This document shows, one piece after another, positions 1-8,061 of a DNA stretch of 64,000 bases. The stretch's first letter is position 1, and every line of letters starts with the position of its first letter. The position numbers were made by a program, and so were the translations under genes. The notes beneath the pieces are model-generated. The model had not been told where the DNA came from. It searched no databases and saw only the letters and a program-made list of their open reading frames with translations. Origin of the DNA: Salinimicrobium terrae DSM 17865 (GTDB lineage: Bacteria > Bacteroidota > Bacteroidia > Flavobacteriales > Flavobacteriaceae); contig NZ_AUKI01000023.1 of the NCBI RefSeq assembly GCF_000424665.1, positions 1 through 64,000 on the forward strand, given 5' to 3'.

Positions 1-209
1 TTACCTCGCAAGGGAAAATCCTGAATAGTAACTTCTTTATGGAATCCTTTAGACACTAAAAGTTTTGAGGAATGTTCCTGAGGAGGAGTATTGCGTTCCT
101 CAAAGTAAAGGTGAAGTACTTCTTTTTCTTTTCTACTTCTTATCAAATCAAAATGCTCTACAAGGAATTGCGGCAATACAAGCTTAAGTAAATCCAGGTA
201 ATTATCCAC
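1..209 (-). mobile_element. Transposase N-terminal region, ISAon1-like, partial at left edge
   Basis: Reading the minus strand, an open frame runs from a stop at 231-233 off the left edge. Its product contains LDLLKLVLPQFLVEHFDL, then a run ending with YFEERNTPPQE and SKGFHKEVTIQDFPLRG. This matches my memory of the N-terminal region protein of ISAon1-type (ISL3-like) transposases, whose hallmark is a 'LEEKN-PPE' segment followed by 'KGF...TVQDFPIRG'. There is no ATG; the GTG at 207-209 gives the best family-like start. The rest of the element lies outside the window, so terminal repeats and completeness cannot be judged. The start overlaps the 3' end of the DJ-1 gene by 8 bp. Confidence 0.72.
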
Positions 210-801
210 CTCTAGTTTTTCTGCAAATATCTAGCTTTACTTCAATTCCTCCACAACTTTTGAGATTGATCCGTTTTCCTTCTTTGATTTCCTCTATCAA
301 CTTAGCATTAAATGCCGGCAGGTCGTCTGGATTTCTACTGGTAACGAATCCTTCGTCTACAACTACTTCCTTATCAACCCAGTTTGCTCCTGCATTTTTC
401 ACATCATCTTTCATGGAGTTATAGGAGGTCATTGTTCTGCCTTTCACAACTCCTGCACTAATAAGCGTCCATGGCGCGTGGCAAATGGCAGCTACAGGCT
501 TCTTTTGTTCAAAGAAATCCCGAACAAATTTTAAAGCATCTTCGTTTGTTCTCAAATTATCCGGATTCATAACTCCTCCGGGTAGCATAAGTGCATTGTA
601 ATCACTTGCACTAACTTCCCCAACCACCTTGTCAACATTATATTCTTTTGACCAGTTAGTTTTGTCCCATGCTTTTATCTTCCCTTTTTCCGGACTAACA
701 ATATGGACTTCAAATCCTTCATCTTCCATTGCCTCTTTAGGAGAGGTTAATTCAACTTCTTCAAATCCGTTTGTTGCCAAAATGGCTACCTTCTTATTCA
801 T
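202..801 (-). CDS. DJ-1/PfpI family protein (type 1 glutamine amidotransferase-like)
   Basis: A 199-residue cytosolic protein of the DJ-1/PfpI superfamily, closest in style to the YhbO/PfpI branch. Visible features are the N-terminal VAILATNGFEEVEL strand with the conserved Glu, the LMLPGG loop near residue 72, and the nucleophile elbow AAICHAPW with Cys107-His108. Family members are described as peptidases, chaperones or glyoxalase/deglycase-type stress enzymes; the exact activity here cannot be told. Typical members end soon after an 'EEIKEGK' helix. Here about 19 further residues (INLKSCGG..RKTRGG) follow and run into the transposase start, suggesting that the native C-terminus was replaced when the element arrived. 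The ATG at 801 is a good family start. Confidence 0.88.
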   Translation of the reverse strand: MNKKVAILATNGFEEVELTSPKEAMEDEGFEVHIVSPEKGKIKAWDKTNWSKEYNVDKVVGEVSASDYNALMLPGGVMNPDNLRTNEDALKFVRDFFEQKKPVAAICHAPWTLISAGVVKGRTMTSYNSMKDDVKNAGANWVDKEVVVDEGFVTSRNPDDLPAFNAKLIEEIKEGKRINLKSCGGIEVKLDICRKTRGG

Positions 802-916
802 ATCTTTTCTTTTTTATTGTTAAACAATTTAATATAAGATAATGATCACATTGCTCAGAATGTGCTAAGAAGCCTATAAAATAAAGGAATGGAAGGTTAA
901 ACTTTATGAAAAGTGT

Positions 917-1987
917 TTAAGTAGATTTCTTCTTATTTTCGTTTTTGCGATTAGTACGCTCCATTTTCTCCTTTTCCCGTTTTTCACCTAACTTATTTTC
1001 CTCCTCTTCCTTGTCTGCGTGGGATTGAAGTGTATCAAGAATCCTTTTTTCATCTATCAATTGTCCCCGTTTTTGTTCAAGTCTTTCAAGTTCCTGATAT
1101 ATAGCAGGTTCAGCATATTCATTTGGCTCCACTTTTTCTTTTTTGTGAAGCGCGTACTGAACAGTGAATTCGGCCCCAAAAAAGACGATTAAACAGGTAT
1201 AATAAACCCACAAAAGAATAAGTACTACCGAAGATGCACCGCCATATACCGAGCCGGGATTGCTCTGTCCAAAGTAAAAGCCAATGAGATACTCGGCTAT
1301 AAGAAAAAGGCAGGTTGTGAGCATGGCACCCAGGTAGGTAGTTTTCCACCTTAGCTTCACATCGGGCAGCCATTTGAAAATAGCAGCAAAGAGAGACATT
1401 ATGATGGTAAATGAGAGCGCAAAATTCAGCAGGTCCAGCAGGAAAGTAGTAATGACCGGTGCAACAGATGCTACATAATCATTAATAGCTGCTAAAACCG
1501 CCGATAGAATAAGGGAAACAAGGAGTAACAACCCCAAAACAAAAACCATTCCCAGAGAAATGACTCTATTAATGATAATTCTCTTTACAGTATATTTTTT
1601 TACTGCAATGTTCCAAATATTGTTCATTGCAGCCTTTAACTGAAAAAACACTCCTGTAGCACCAAAAATAAGGAAAGCAAAACCAAAAATCAATGCCCAG
1701 GTAGAAGTCTGATCAAGGGCAGCATTAGCAACCATACCTTCAATAGCCTGCGCTGCATCTATCCCAATAAATTCCCCAATCTCCTGCGTTATCCTGCCTT
1801 GTACTGCTTCCTTTCCAAAAAAATAACCCGCTACAGTAACAACTATGATAAGCAAAGACGGTAGAGAAAATAAAGCATAATAAGCAATGGTTGCGCTACG
1901 GGCCCAGGGGTCATTCCTGTTCCAGCTGGTGTAGGAATGCTTTATTAATGCCCAGAATGTAAGTAATTTTCGCTTGATTAAGCTCAT
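917..1987 (-). CDS. YihY/BrkB-family inner membrane protein
   Basis: Polytopic membrane protein of the YihY/virulence factor BrkB family. About six hydrophobic segments are visible near residues 35-56, 97-116, 144-168, 182-205, 218-239 and 250-273, counted from the ATG at 1987. The N-terminal NDPWARSATIAYYALFSLPSLL stretch, broken here for length, is the family signature. The last ~70 residues are a very charged Lys/Glu tail, probably a cytoplasmic coiled coil. The frame extends two codons upstream to a TTG, but the ATG at 1987 is the better start. The family is sometimes called 'ribonuclease BN' through an old misassignment; its transport or envelope role is unsettled. No partner gene is evident. 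Confidence 0.88.
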   Translation of the reverse strand: MSLIKRKLLTFWALIKHSYTSWNRNDPWARSATIAYYALFSLPSLLIIVVTVAGYFFGKEAVQGRITQEIGEFIGIDAAQAIEGMVANAALDQTSTWALIFGFAFLIFGATGVFFQLKAAMNNIWNIAVKKYTVKRIIINRVISLGMVFVLGLLLLVSLILSAVLAAINDYVASVAPVITTFLLDLLNFALSFTIIMSLFAAIFKWLPDVKLRWKTTYLGAMLTTCLFLIAEYLIGFYFGQSNPGSVYGGASSVVLILLWVYYTCLIVFFGAEFTVQYALHKKEKVEPNEYAEPAIYQELERLEQKRGQLIDEKRILDTLQSHADKEEEENKLGEKREKEKMERTNRKNENKKKST

Positions 1988-2017
1988 GTACAAAAGGTAA
2001 TAAGATTGAAATTAATA

Positions 2018-2056
2018 AAAAAAGCCCTCCAAACTAATGCTTGAAGGGCTTTTAAT
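2018..2056 (-). terminator. Intrinsic terminator after the Lrp-type regulator
   Basis: AAAAGCCCT at 2020-2028 pairs with AGGGCTTTT at 2045-2053 around a 16-nt loop. On the minus strand the stem is followed by a run of T (A-run at 2017-2023 on the plus strand), as expected of a Rho-independent terminator for the Lrp gene ending at 2071. Confidence 0.85.
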
Positions 2057-2070
2057 AAACATTTAATAAA

Positions 2071-2550
2071 CTATAGGTTTTCGAAAATAGAATGCATAAG
2101 CCTTTTTTTATCATTAAGGCTTTCTTCAAGAGAGATCATCGTTTCGGTACGGTACACACCTTCAATGTCATCCAGTTTAAAAATTACCTCTTTTGCATGT
2201 TGAGTATCTCTAGCTCTTATCTTACAGAACACGTTAAATTTACCGGTAGTAACATGCGCCACTGTAACGTATGGTATTTCATTAATACGCTCCAGCACAA
2301 ATTTTGTTTGAGAAGTATTCTGAAGAAATATACCTACATAGGCTATAAAAGCATAACCTAATTTCTCGTAATTCAAAGTAAGCGAAGAGCCAAGTATGAT
2401 TCCCGCTTCCTCCATTTTCTTAACCCTCACATGTACTGTCCCGGCTGAAATATTTAATTTCTTCGCTATATCGGTGAATGGGGTTCTTGTATTGTCGATC
2501 AACATATTGAGGATCTGGTGATCGGTTTCATCTAATCTAAACTTTGCCAT
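2071..2550 (-). CDS. Lrp/AsnC family transcriptional regulator
   Basis: A 159-residue regulator. Residues ~1-60 form the winged helix-turn-helix (opening with LDETDHQILNMLIDNTRTPF, then DIAKKLNISAGTVHVRVKKM), and residues ~70-150 form the RAM ligand-binding/oligomerisation domain, with the usual GKFNVFCKIRARD strand. Lrp proteins act as dimers to octamers and often sense amino acids; the ligand cannot be read from the sequence. It is a single-gene unit: a strong terminator follows, and a minus-strand TAATTTTG at 2592-2599 upstream fits a Bacteroidota -7 box. No amino acid catabolic gene is adjacent except the M14 peptidase gene upstream, so a specific target is unproven. Confidence 0.93.
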   Translation of the reverse strand: MAKFRLDETDHQILNMLIDNTRTPFTDIAKKLNISAGTVHVRVKKMEEAGIILGSSLTLNYEKLGYAFIAYVGIFLQNTSQTKFVLERINEIPYVTVAHVTTGKFNVFCKIRARDTQHAKEVIFKLDDIEGVYRTETMISLEESLNDKKRLMHSIFENL

Positions 2551-2628
2551 ATCTTATCTTTTGTAGATTCTCCTAATTTTTAAACGAAGTACAAAATTAA
2601 TACAAAATAATTAGATTATAAATAATAT

Positions 2629-3792
2629 TCACGGAATATCGGGCGATTTTATTGATAACTTCTCTTTATTTAACAGAATTACCTCTACTATATCGTTTTC
2701 GATAAGATCTGTTCCATCAATTTTCTTTACTTCCTTACCACTACAGTTTCTTTCCTCATGCCCAAAGAAATTTAAATGTTTTCCAATACTTTCCACCCGG
2801 GGCTCAAAAGAGACCTCCCCTGCTTTAATTTTTTCTGAATATTGAATTGCAACATCAACTGTTTCATCATTAATTACTACATCTCGAAGCATAATATCCC
2901 GAAAACTTTTTTCATTGCCAGGAATTTGAAGATAATCTTCTAAGTTTTCCTGATCATACCTTCCTGTAGCAATTGACCTAAGTCCTATAAAAAAAGAAAA
3001 AGCAAAAAATTTACGAGTCTCTTCTCTTAAGTAATCCTGTGGAAAATGGCCACATTCCACAAGTATAGTAGGAACTTTTTGTGCCTGAAAAAAATCTCCT
3101 GTACAATTGATGTTGAAACTGTCATCAAATCTGCCTATCTGTCCCGGAATTATCTTTTGCAGTTCCATATTCATAGCCGATATGATCTGCATTGCCTTTT
3201 TTCTTTCCTTGGTAACTGTCCTTTTTGCATCCATAGAAGGTGCCAAAAATGAAATAGTAGCCGGAAATTTTCTTTCTCCTGCTCCAAAGATTGTACGTTG
3301 ATCATGTAGATTAAAACAAAAATGGGGTTTAAAATCTTCAAAACATTTCCTAAGCACTTTGCTCTCCGGTTCATGGAGGTTAAGCGCATCCCTGTTGAGA
3401 TCCACTTTATTGACATTTTCCCGGGTGTACCTCGCAGCTCCATCGGGATTGAGCATGGGTATAATAAGAAGTGTGCATTGCCGAAAAATTTCCTTCACTA
3501 CATCTATCTCTCTGTTTTTATTGAGAAAGTTCAGAAAATCGAGCAATCCTTTTGTTGTGGTGGTTTCATTCCCATGCATTTGTGACCAGGCAAGAATTTT
3601 CTTTGAACCAGATCCAACTTTAATAGCTTGTATGGGAATATTGAGAAATGACTTCCCAATTTCTACAATCTCATATACCTTTTTTAACTCAACTAAAGCT
3701 TCCTGTAAATTGTCATATTTAATAAGACGCCCTTGTAAACAGTCAATTTTAAACTGACTGTAATTCCCAATAAATTCTTCTGCAGTTTCCAT
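2629..3792 (-). CDS. M14 family zinc carboxypeptidase-like protein
   Basis: A 387-residue protein with the M14 metallopeptidase core. Visible elements are the zinc motif QMHGNETTTTKG (His-x-x-Glu), the substrate-binding segment MLNPDGAARYTRENVNKVDL with its NR-type residues, a later FNLHDQ histidine as third zinc ligand, and the catalytic-Glu region TILVECGHF. No signal peptide is visible, so it is probably cytoplasmic. It may be a carboxypeptidase or an amidase such as a succinylglutamate desuccinylase-like enzyme; the substrate is unknown. The open frame extends to a GTG at 3834, but those extra codons coincide with two operator-like palindromes, so the ATG at 3792 is the likely start. It is divergent from an XRE regulator. 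Confidence 0.85.
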   Translation of the reverse strand: METAEEFIGNYSQFKIDCLQGRLIKYDNLQEALVELKKVYEIVEIGKSFLNIPIQAIKVGSGSKKILAWSQMHGNETTTTKGLLDFLNFLNKNREIDVVKEIFRQCTLLIIPMLNPDGAARYTRENVNKVDLNRDALNLHEPESKVLRKCFEDFKPHFCFNLHDQRTIFGAGERKFPATISFLAPSMDAKRTVTKERKKAMQIISAMNMELQKIIPGQIGRFDDSFNINCTGDFFQAQKVPTILVECGHFPQDYLREETRKFFAFSFFIGLRSIATGRYDQENLEDYLQIPGNEKSFRDIMLRDVVINDETVDVAIQYSEKIKAGEVSFEPRVESIGKHLNFFGHEERNCSGKEVKKIDGTDLIENDIVEVILLNKEKLSIKSPDIP

Positions 3793-3793
3793 G

Positions 3794-3831
3794 TTTACAA
3801 AAGTAAATATTCTATAATTTACAATCGTAAA
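3794..3831. promoter_or_regulatory. Two TTTAC-N4-GTAAA palindromes upstream of the M14 peptidase
   Basis: TTTAC-AAAA-GTAAA lies at 3794-3807 and TTTAC-AATC-GTAAA at 3818-3831, with centres 24 bp apart, immediately 5' of the ATG at 3792. Spacing of about two helical turns suggests two dimers bound on one DNA face. The same half-sites recur beside the divergent XRE gene. That the XRE protein binds them is inference. Confidence 0.6.
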
Positions 3832-4030
3832 CACGGAAGCGGTTTAAGATTGTGTAGGAATGTAAACACTCAGGTTGCATAAGTATACCTGACACTGGGA
3901 AATTTTCCTTGAAGGTTTATATTTATATTTAATTAGCTTGTTTTTAGATTATTACATATGTTTATATTAAGTGTTTATTCATAGTTATAGTTCGTTTTTA
4001 AGGAGGTATTGCCAGTTATAAATTAATATG

Positions 4031-4085
4031 TTACTTTTGTAAACGTATTAATTTTACAATTGTGTTTACAATGGTGAACGTAGAA
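4031..4085 (+). promoter_or_regulatory. Promoter -7 box buried in palindromes before the XRE gene
   Basis: TTAC-TTTT-GTAA at 4031-4042 contains a perfect Bacteroidota -7 box, TACTTTTG (4032-4039). Two degenerate repeats of the same type follow: TTTAC-AATT-GTgtt at about 4053-4066 and TTTAC-AATG-GTgaa over the start codon. A protein bound to the first palindrome would cover the promoter, the arrangement expected of an autorepressor. Confidence 0.6.
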
Positions 4086-4478
4086 GAATTTACAAAACGA
4101 ATCAATAAGATTATGGAATATCATGATCTTTCTGCGGCCTCTTTTGCTGATAAAATTGAAGTTGGCCGCTCCTCTATTTCTCATCTCCTATCGGGAAGAA
4201 ATAAACCCAGTCTCGATTTTGTAATGAAGATCGTAAATGCTTTTCCGGAAGTAGAATTATATTGGCTTCTCAATGGAAAGGGAACTTTTCCAAAGAAATC
4301 CATGCAACAGCAAAAAGAAGAATCGGCCGTTACTCCTCAACAGGATGAGGTGAAGGATTTGTTCTCTACTTCCTCACCGCTGCCTTCAAATGAACAAATG
4401 GCCACTTCCTACTCCAAAAAGATAAAAAGAATCTTTATTCTTTACACTGATGGCACTTTTGATGCCTATCAAAATTGA
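4071..4478 (+). CDS. XRE-family helix-turn-helix regulator
   Basis: A 135-residue protein. Residues ~5-62 are a Cro/cI-type HTH (KIMEYHDLSAASFADKIEV, then RSSISHLLSGRNKPSLDF), with the LYWLLNGKG segment that usually ends this domain. The rest is a low-complexity Gln/Glu/Ser linker and a short basic C-terminal segment (KKIKRIFILYTDGTFDAY), found in many flavobacterial XRE proteins, that may mediate dimerisation. A GTG three codons upstream (4062) is possible, but the ATG at 4071 is preferred. It is divergent from the M14 peptidase gene across 278 bp carrying repeated palindromes, so it probably regulates itself and that gene. Ligand unknown. Confidence 0.87.
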   Translation: MVNVEEFTKRINKIMEYHDLSAASFADKIEVGRSSISHLLSGRNKPSLDFVMKIVNAFPEVELYWLLNGKGTFPKKSMQQQKEESAVTPQQDEVKDLFSTSSPLPSNEQMATSYSKKIKRIFILYTDGTFDAYQN

Positions 4479-4509
4479 GTAGCACCAAAAAAGATCTTAA
4501 ATTTGGCGC

Positions 4510-4884
4510 ATGAAAAATGTCTTTTTGGGAATCTGTGCCCTCTGCTTACTAACCTCCTGTTATGAACCACAACGCAACTGTGAAGATTTTAGAACGGGTA
4601 CCTTTGAATTTGAGTCATATCTTGAAGGTGAGCTGGTAAAAACAAGATTTGTGCGCAATGACAGTATTGAAATAGATTATTTCAGGGGAAAGGCAGATAC
4701 CTCTTCCGTACGTTGGATCAACGATTGTGAATATCTGCTTTCCAATTTAAACCCGAAGAACCGGGCTGAAGAAAAGCCGATTCACATGAAGATCCTAACA
4801 ACCAAGGACAACACGTACACCTTCGAGTATGGATTAGTGGGAGATGCAAAGAAACAGCGGGGGACAGTAATAAAAGTGGAGTAA
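4510..4884 (+). CDS. Small lipoprotein of unknown function beside the topo IV operon
   Basis: A 124-residue protein with a lipoprotein signal peptide: hydrophobic LGICALCLLTSC, lipid-modified Cys17. The mature part has conserved-looking NCEDFRTGTFEFE and IDYFRGKADTSSVRW blocks and probably forms a small beta-rich domain. From memory, homologues in flavobacteria often carry the label 'DNA topoisomerase IV', an apparent propagation error from the neighbouring parC/parE; nothing in the sequence suggests a topoisomerase. It follows the XRE gene by 31 bp and is convergent with mscL. Function unknown. Confidence 0.8.
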   Translation: MKNVFLGICALCLLTSCYEPQRNCEDFRTGTFEFESYLEGELVKTRFVRNDSIEIDYFRGKADTSSVRWINDCEYLLSNLNPKNRAEEKPIHMKILTTKDNTYTFEYGLVGDAKKQRGTVIKVE

Positions 4885-4927
4885 TACGAATTCTTACTGC
4901 TCTTATTCTACACCTTAAACCTCTTGA

Positions 4928-5383
4928 TTAATTCCTGCTTTTTTTCCGTAGCAAATCATTTTGTTCCTGCATTAAATTATTCAGGTTTGTGAGCAATTCA
5001 ATATTTTTGGGAGTAGCCACAGTTCCGTTGTTTGGGTCTTCAGCTTTCCTCCTAAACCTGTTCATGAATTTCACAACCATGAAAACTACAAATCCAATTA
5101 CCAGGAAATCAATAAAGACTTCAATAAGGAGGCCGTAACCTACAGCTATTTCCTCAATTACTTCTCCCCCTTCTATAGCCGGTATTTCTTCTCTAAGTAC
5201 ATATTTCCTGTCAGCATATTGGATCCTGCCGGTGAGAAGGGTTAGCGGTGGCATGATTACCTGCTTTACCAGCACATCAACGACACGGTTAAAAGCAGTA
5301 CCAATGATGATGCCAACTGCCATGTCAATCATGTTGCCTTTAACGGCAAACTCCTTAAATTCTTTGAGAAAACCTATTGCCAT
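4928..5383 (-). CDS. mscL: Large-conductance mechanosensitive channel MscL
   Basis: A 151-residue homopentameric osmotic safety valve of the inner membrane. The N-terminus MAIGFLKEFKEFAVKGNMID, then MAVGIIIGTAFNRVV, is the classic MscL amphipathic helix and pore-lining TM1. TM2 is the GYGLLIEVFIDFLVIGFVVFMVV region, read in two pieces. A charged cytoplasmic bundle helix closes the protein. The periplasmic loop is acidic and longer than in E. coli. The start codon overlaps the parC stop by one base (TAATG), so mscL is translated from the topo IV mRNA. Confidence 0.96.
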   Translation of the reverse strand: MAIGFLKEFKEFAVKGNMIDMAVGIIIGTAFNRVVDVLVKQVIMPPLTLLTGRIQYADRKYVLREEIPAIEGGEVIEEIAVGYGLLIEVFIDFLVIGFVVFMVVKFMNRFRRKAEDPNNGTVATPKNIELLTNLNNLMQEQNDLLRKKSRN

Positions 5384-8061
5384 TATTCGTCAAAAAGTTT
5401 TATCTGGGTGTCGTCGGGTTTGGTCGTTTCTCTTTGAAGCTTTCCTTCAGAAAAATTAGGAGTAGAATTTTGACTCTCTACGTTCTCCTCGCCTATAACT
5501 TCCATGTCTTCCGGAGCAGTCTCCTCGGGTTCAATAAAAGGTTTGGGATCCATAAGGTTTATCTGTTTGACCTTTTCCGCAGTTAGTTGGTTTCCAAGTG
5601 CTTTAATGCCTTTTATTGAAATAAACTCTTCAAGCTCAACAAGATCATTTGGTTTTTGATCTTTCCCTCTAATCTTTCCGTAAACCACCTCCACAACCGG
5701 AAGATAATCTGTTGAAACAATTTCAAGGTAAGACTTGGAATGTTCCCCAATAAAGTTTTCTTCCTTTTCTTCGTTTTCAATAAAGAAACGCTTAACGTAG
5801 AACTTTTCTTTTTCACCTTCCCAATAGATGGCCGAAATAGGCTTTTTTGGCGCCCATTTTTCGAGCACAATAATATCCTCATCAAATCTTGTAGTCAATT
5901 CTGGTTTAATTGTTTTGGCTATCCCATTCTGAGTAATAATTAATAACCTGTCCTCTCCTTTAAATTCTCCCAGTAAATCCCCTCTTTCGTCTACATTTAA
6001 TCTTCTTACTGTATCATCAAACCAAATCCTCCTGGGTTTTAAGGTGGAAACACCTTCTTCCTTAAGTTCTATCTTTTTAACCGAATATTTGGTAACAATG
6101 TTGCCTTTTACAGCCCTGCCTTTTATAGCCATGTCTGCAAAATCTACCTCAAATTTTAGCTTTTTGATGCTGCCTACCTGCCTCAGATACACCATAACCA
6201 CTTCGGCTTCCCCATTTGGATTGGCAGAAAAATAAAGTACTTCAGAACCTTTTTTGCCCTGCGTAAGATCGTATTCCCTGTCCCGGGTTACCGAAGTTAC
6301 CGCAAACCTCTTTATATACGAAGCACCACTTTTCCCATCTTTATAGATCATATTATAGATGGTCCTGCGGTCCTTCTTCTTAAAAATAGCCACATGAATA
6401 ATGTCTTTCCCAATAAAAGTCTTCGCATCTACCCTGGTAACGATCATTTTACCTTCCGCTGTAAAACAAATCACATCATCAATGTCTGAACAGTCAGTTA
6501 CGTATTCATCTTTTTTAAGGGCCGTACCAACAAATCCTTCCTTGCGGTTAACAAACAGTTTTGTGTTGCGGATAACTACTTTAGTGGCTTCAATATCATC
6601 GAAAAGGCGCAATTCCGTCTTTCTTTCTTTTCCGGCGCCGTATTCTTTTTTCAATCGGGTGAAATACGAAACAGCATAATCTACCAAATGGTCCAGGTGA
6701 TGCTTTATTTTAGCGATCTCCCCTTCGAGAGCTTCAATTTTTTGCTCTGCTTTTTCCAGGTCAAATTTTGAGATCCGCTTAATCCTTATTTCGGTAAGTC
6801 GTACAATATCTTCTTCCGTGACCGGGCGTTTAAGATGGGTGATATGAGGCTTTAGACCTTCATCTATAGCTTTAATCACTCCTTCCCATGTCTCTTCCTC
6901 TTCAATGTCGCGATAGATTCGCTTTTCAATAAAAATTCTTTCAAGGGATGCAAAATGCCATTGCTCCTGAAATTCCTCAAGTTTTACCTCCAGATCGCTT
7001 TTTAAAAGGCTAAGAGTGTGATCTGTTGATCTTCTTAATATTTCCGAAACCCCTAGGAAAGCCGGTTTATTGTCGATGATAATGCAGCTCAAGGGGGAAA
7101 TAGACACTTCACAGTTTGTAAAAGCGTAAAGAGCATCAATGGTTTTATCGGGTGACATCCCGGAGGGCAAATGAATAAGAATTTCGACTTCACTCGAGGT
7201 GTTATCTTCGATTTTCTTGATCTTGATCTTTCCCTTATCATTTGCCTTGAGAATAGAATCAATTAAAGTAGAAGTATTAGTACTAAAGGGTATTTCCTTT
7301 ATTACCAGTGTAGTTTTGTCGAGTTGAGAAATTTTCGCGCGCACTCTCACCCGGCCGCCTCTCATCCCATCATTGTAATTGGTAATGTCAGCGATGCCAC
7401 CGGTCACAAAATCGGGATGTAATTTAAATTTCTTCCCCTGCAGATGTTTTATACTGGCATCAATAAGTTCAATAAAATTGTGCGGCAGAATCTTAGTACT
7501 TAATCCAACTGCAATACCTTCGGCACCCTGTGCAAGTAACAAAGGAAACATGACCGGAAGATTTACCGGCTCTTTTTTTCTTCCGTCGTAAGAAAGCTGC
7601 CATTCCGTGATCTTAGGGTTATAGACTACATCCAGGGCAAATTTTGAAAGTCTTGCTTCAATATACCGGGCTGCTGCTGAACCGTCTCCTGTAAGAATAT
7701 TCCCCCAGTTACCCTGGGTATCTATTAAAAGATCTTTTTGACCCATCTGCACCATTGCGTCGCCAATACTCGCATCCCCGTGTGGGTGATACTGCATGGT
7801 GTGACCTACAATGTTGGCTACTTTATTGTAGCGACCATCATCAAGATCTTTCATAGAATGCATGATACGCCGCTGTACAGGTTTAAACCCATCTTCAAGA
7901 GAAGGAACGGCTCTTTCGAGGATTACATAGGAAGCATAATCAAGAAACCAGTCTTTATACATCCCGGTTACCTTTGTAAGCACCTCGTTATTCTCTAAAT
8001 TCAGCTCTTCGTTCTGTCCGAATTGTTCTTCTTGATGATCGTCTAGATTCTCGTTCTCCAT
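5383..8061 (-). CDS. parC: DNA topoisomerase IV subunit A
   Basis: An 892-residue type IIA topoisomerase A subunit that breaks and rejoins DNA during decatenation. The winged-helix/catalytic domain shows DGFKPVQRRIMHSM, the HPHGDASIGDAMV segment and GDGSAAARYIEARLS with the DNA-linking Tyr133. A tower and coiled-coil region around residues 400-480 follows, then a C-terminal beta-pinwheel. Assignment to ParC rather than GyrA rests on the partner ParE gene, the absence of a clear GyrA-box, and the gene pair itself. The acidic ~90-residue C-terminal tail is poorly conserved. It lies in operon parE-membrane protein-parC-mscL, starting right next to the stop of the upstream gene. Confidence 0.95.
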   Translation of the reverse strand: MENENLDDHQEEQFGQNEELNLENNEVLTKVTGMYKDWFLDYASYVILERAVPSLEDGFKPVQRRIMHSMKDLDDGRYNKVANIVGHTMQYHPHGDASIGDAMVQMGQKDLLIDTQGNWGNILTGDGSAAARYIEARLSKFALDVVYNPKITEWQLSYDGRKKEPVNLPVMFPLLLAQGAEGIAVGLSTKILPHNFIELIDASIKHLQGKKFKLHPDFVTGGIADITNYNDGMRGGRVRVRAKISQLDKTTLVIKEIPFSTNTSTLIDSILKANDKGKIKIKKIEDNTSSEVEILIHLPSGMSPDKTIDALYAFTNCEVSISPLSCIIIDNKPAFLGVSEILRRSTDHTLSLLKSDLEVKLEEFQEQWHFASLERIFIEKRIYRDIEEEETWEGVIKAIDEGLKPHITHLKRPVTEEDIVRLTEIRIKRISKFDLEKAEQKIEALEGEIAKIKHHLDHLVDYAVSYFTRLKKEYGAGKERKTELRLFDDIEATKVVIRNTKLFVNRKEGFVGTALKKDEYVTDCSDIDDVICFTAEGKMIVTRVDAKTFIGKDIIHVAIFKKKDRRTIYNMIYKDGKSGASYIKRFAVTSVTRDREYDLTQGKKGSEVLYFSANPNGEAEVVMVYLRQVGSIKKLKFEVDFADMAIKGRAVKGNIVTKYSVKKIELKEEGVSTLKPRRIWFDDTVRRLNVDERGDLLGEFKGEDRLLIITQNGIAKTIKPELTTRFDEDIIVLEKWAPKKPISAIYWEGEKEKFYVKRFFIENEEKEENFIGEHSKSYLEIVSTDYLPVVEVVYGKIRGKDQKPNDLVELEEFISIKGIKALGNQLTAEKVKQINLMDPKPFIEPEETAPEDMEVIGEENVESQNSTPNFSEGKLQRETTKPDDTQIKLFDE

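Noticed and set aside
3793-3834. Longer N-terminus for the M14 peptidase starting at GTG 3834
   Set aside because: The extra codons coincide exactly with two TTTAC-N4-GTAAA palindromes, and the downstream ATG at 3792 gives a normal protein.
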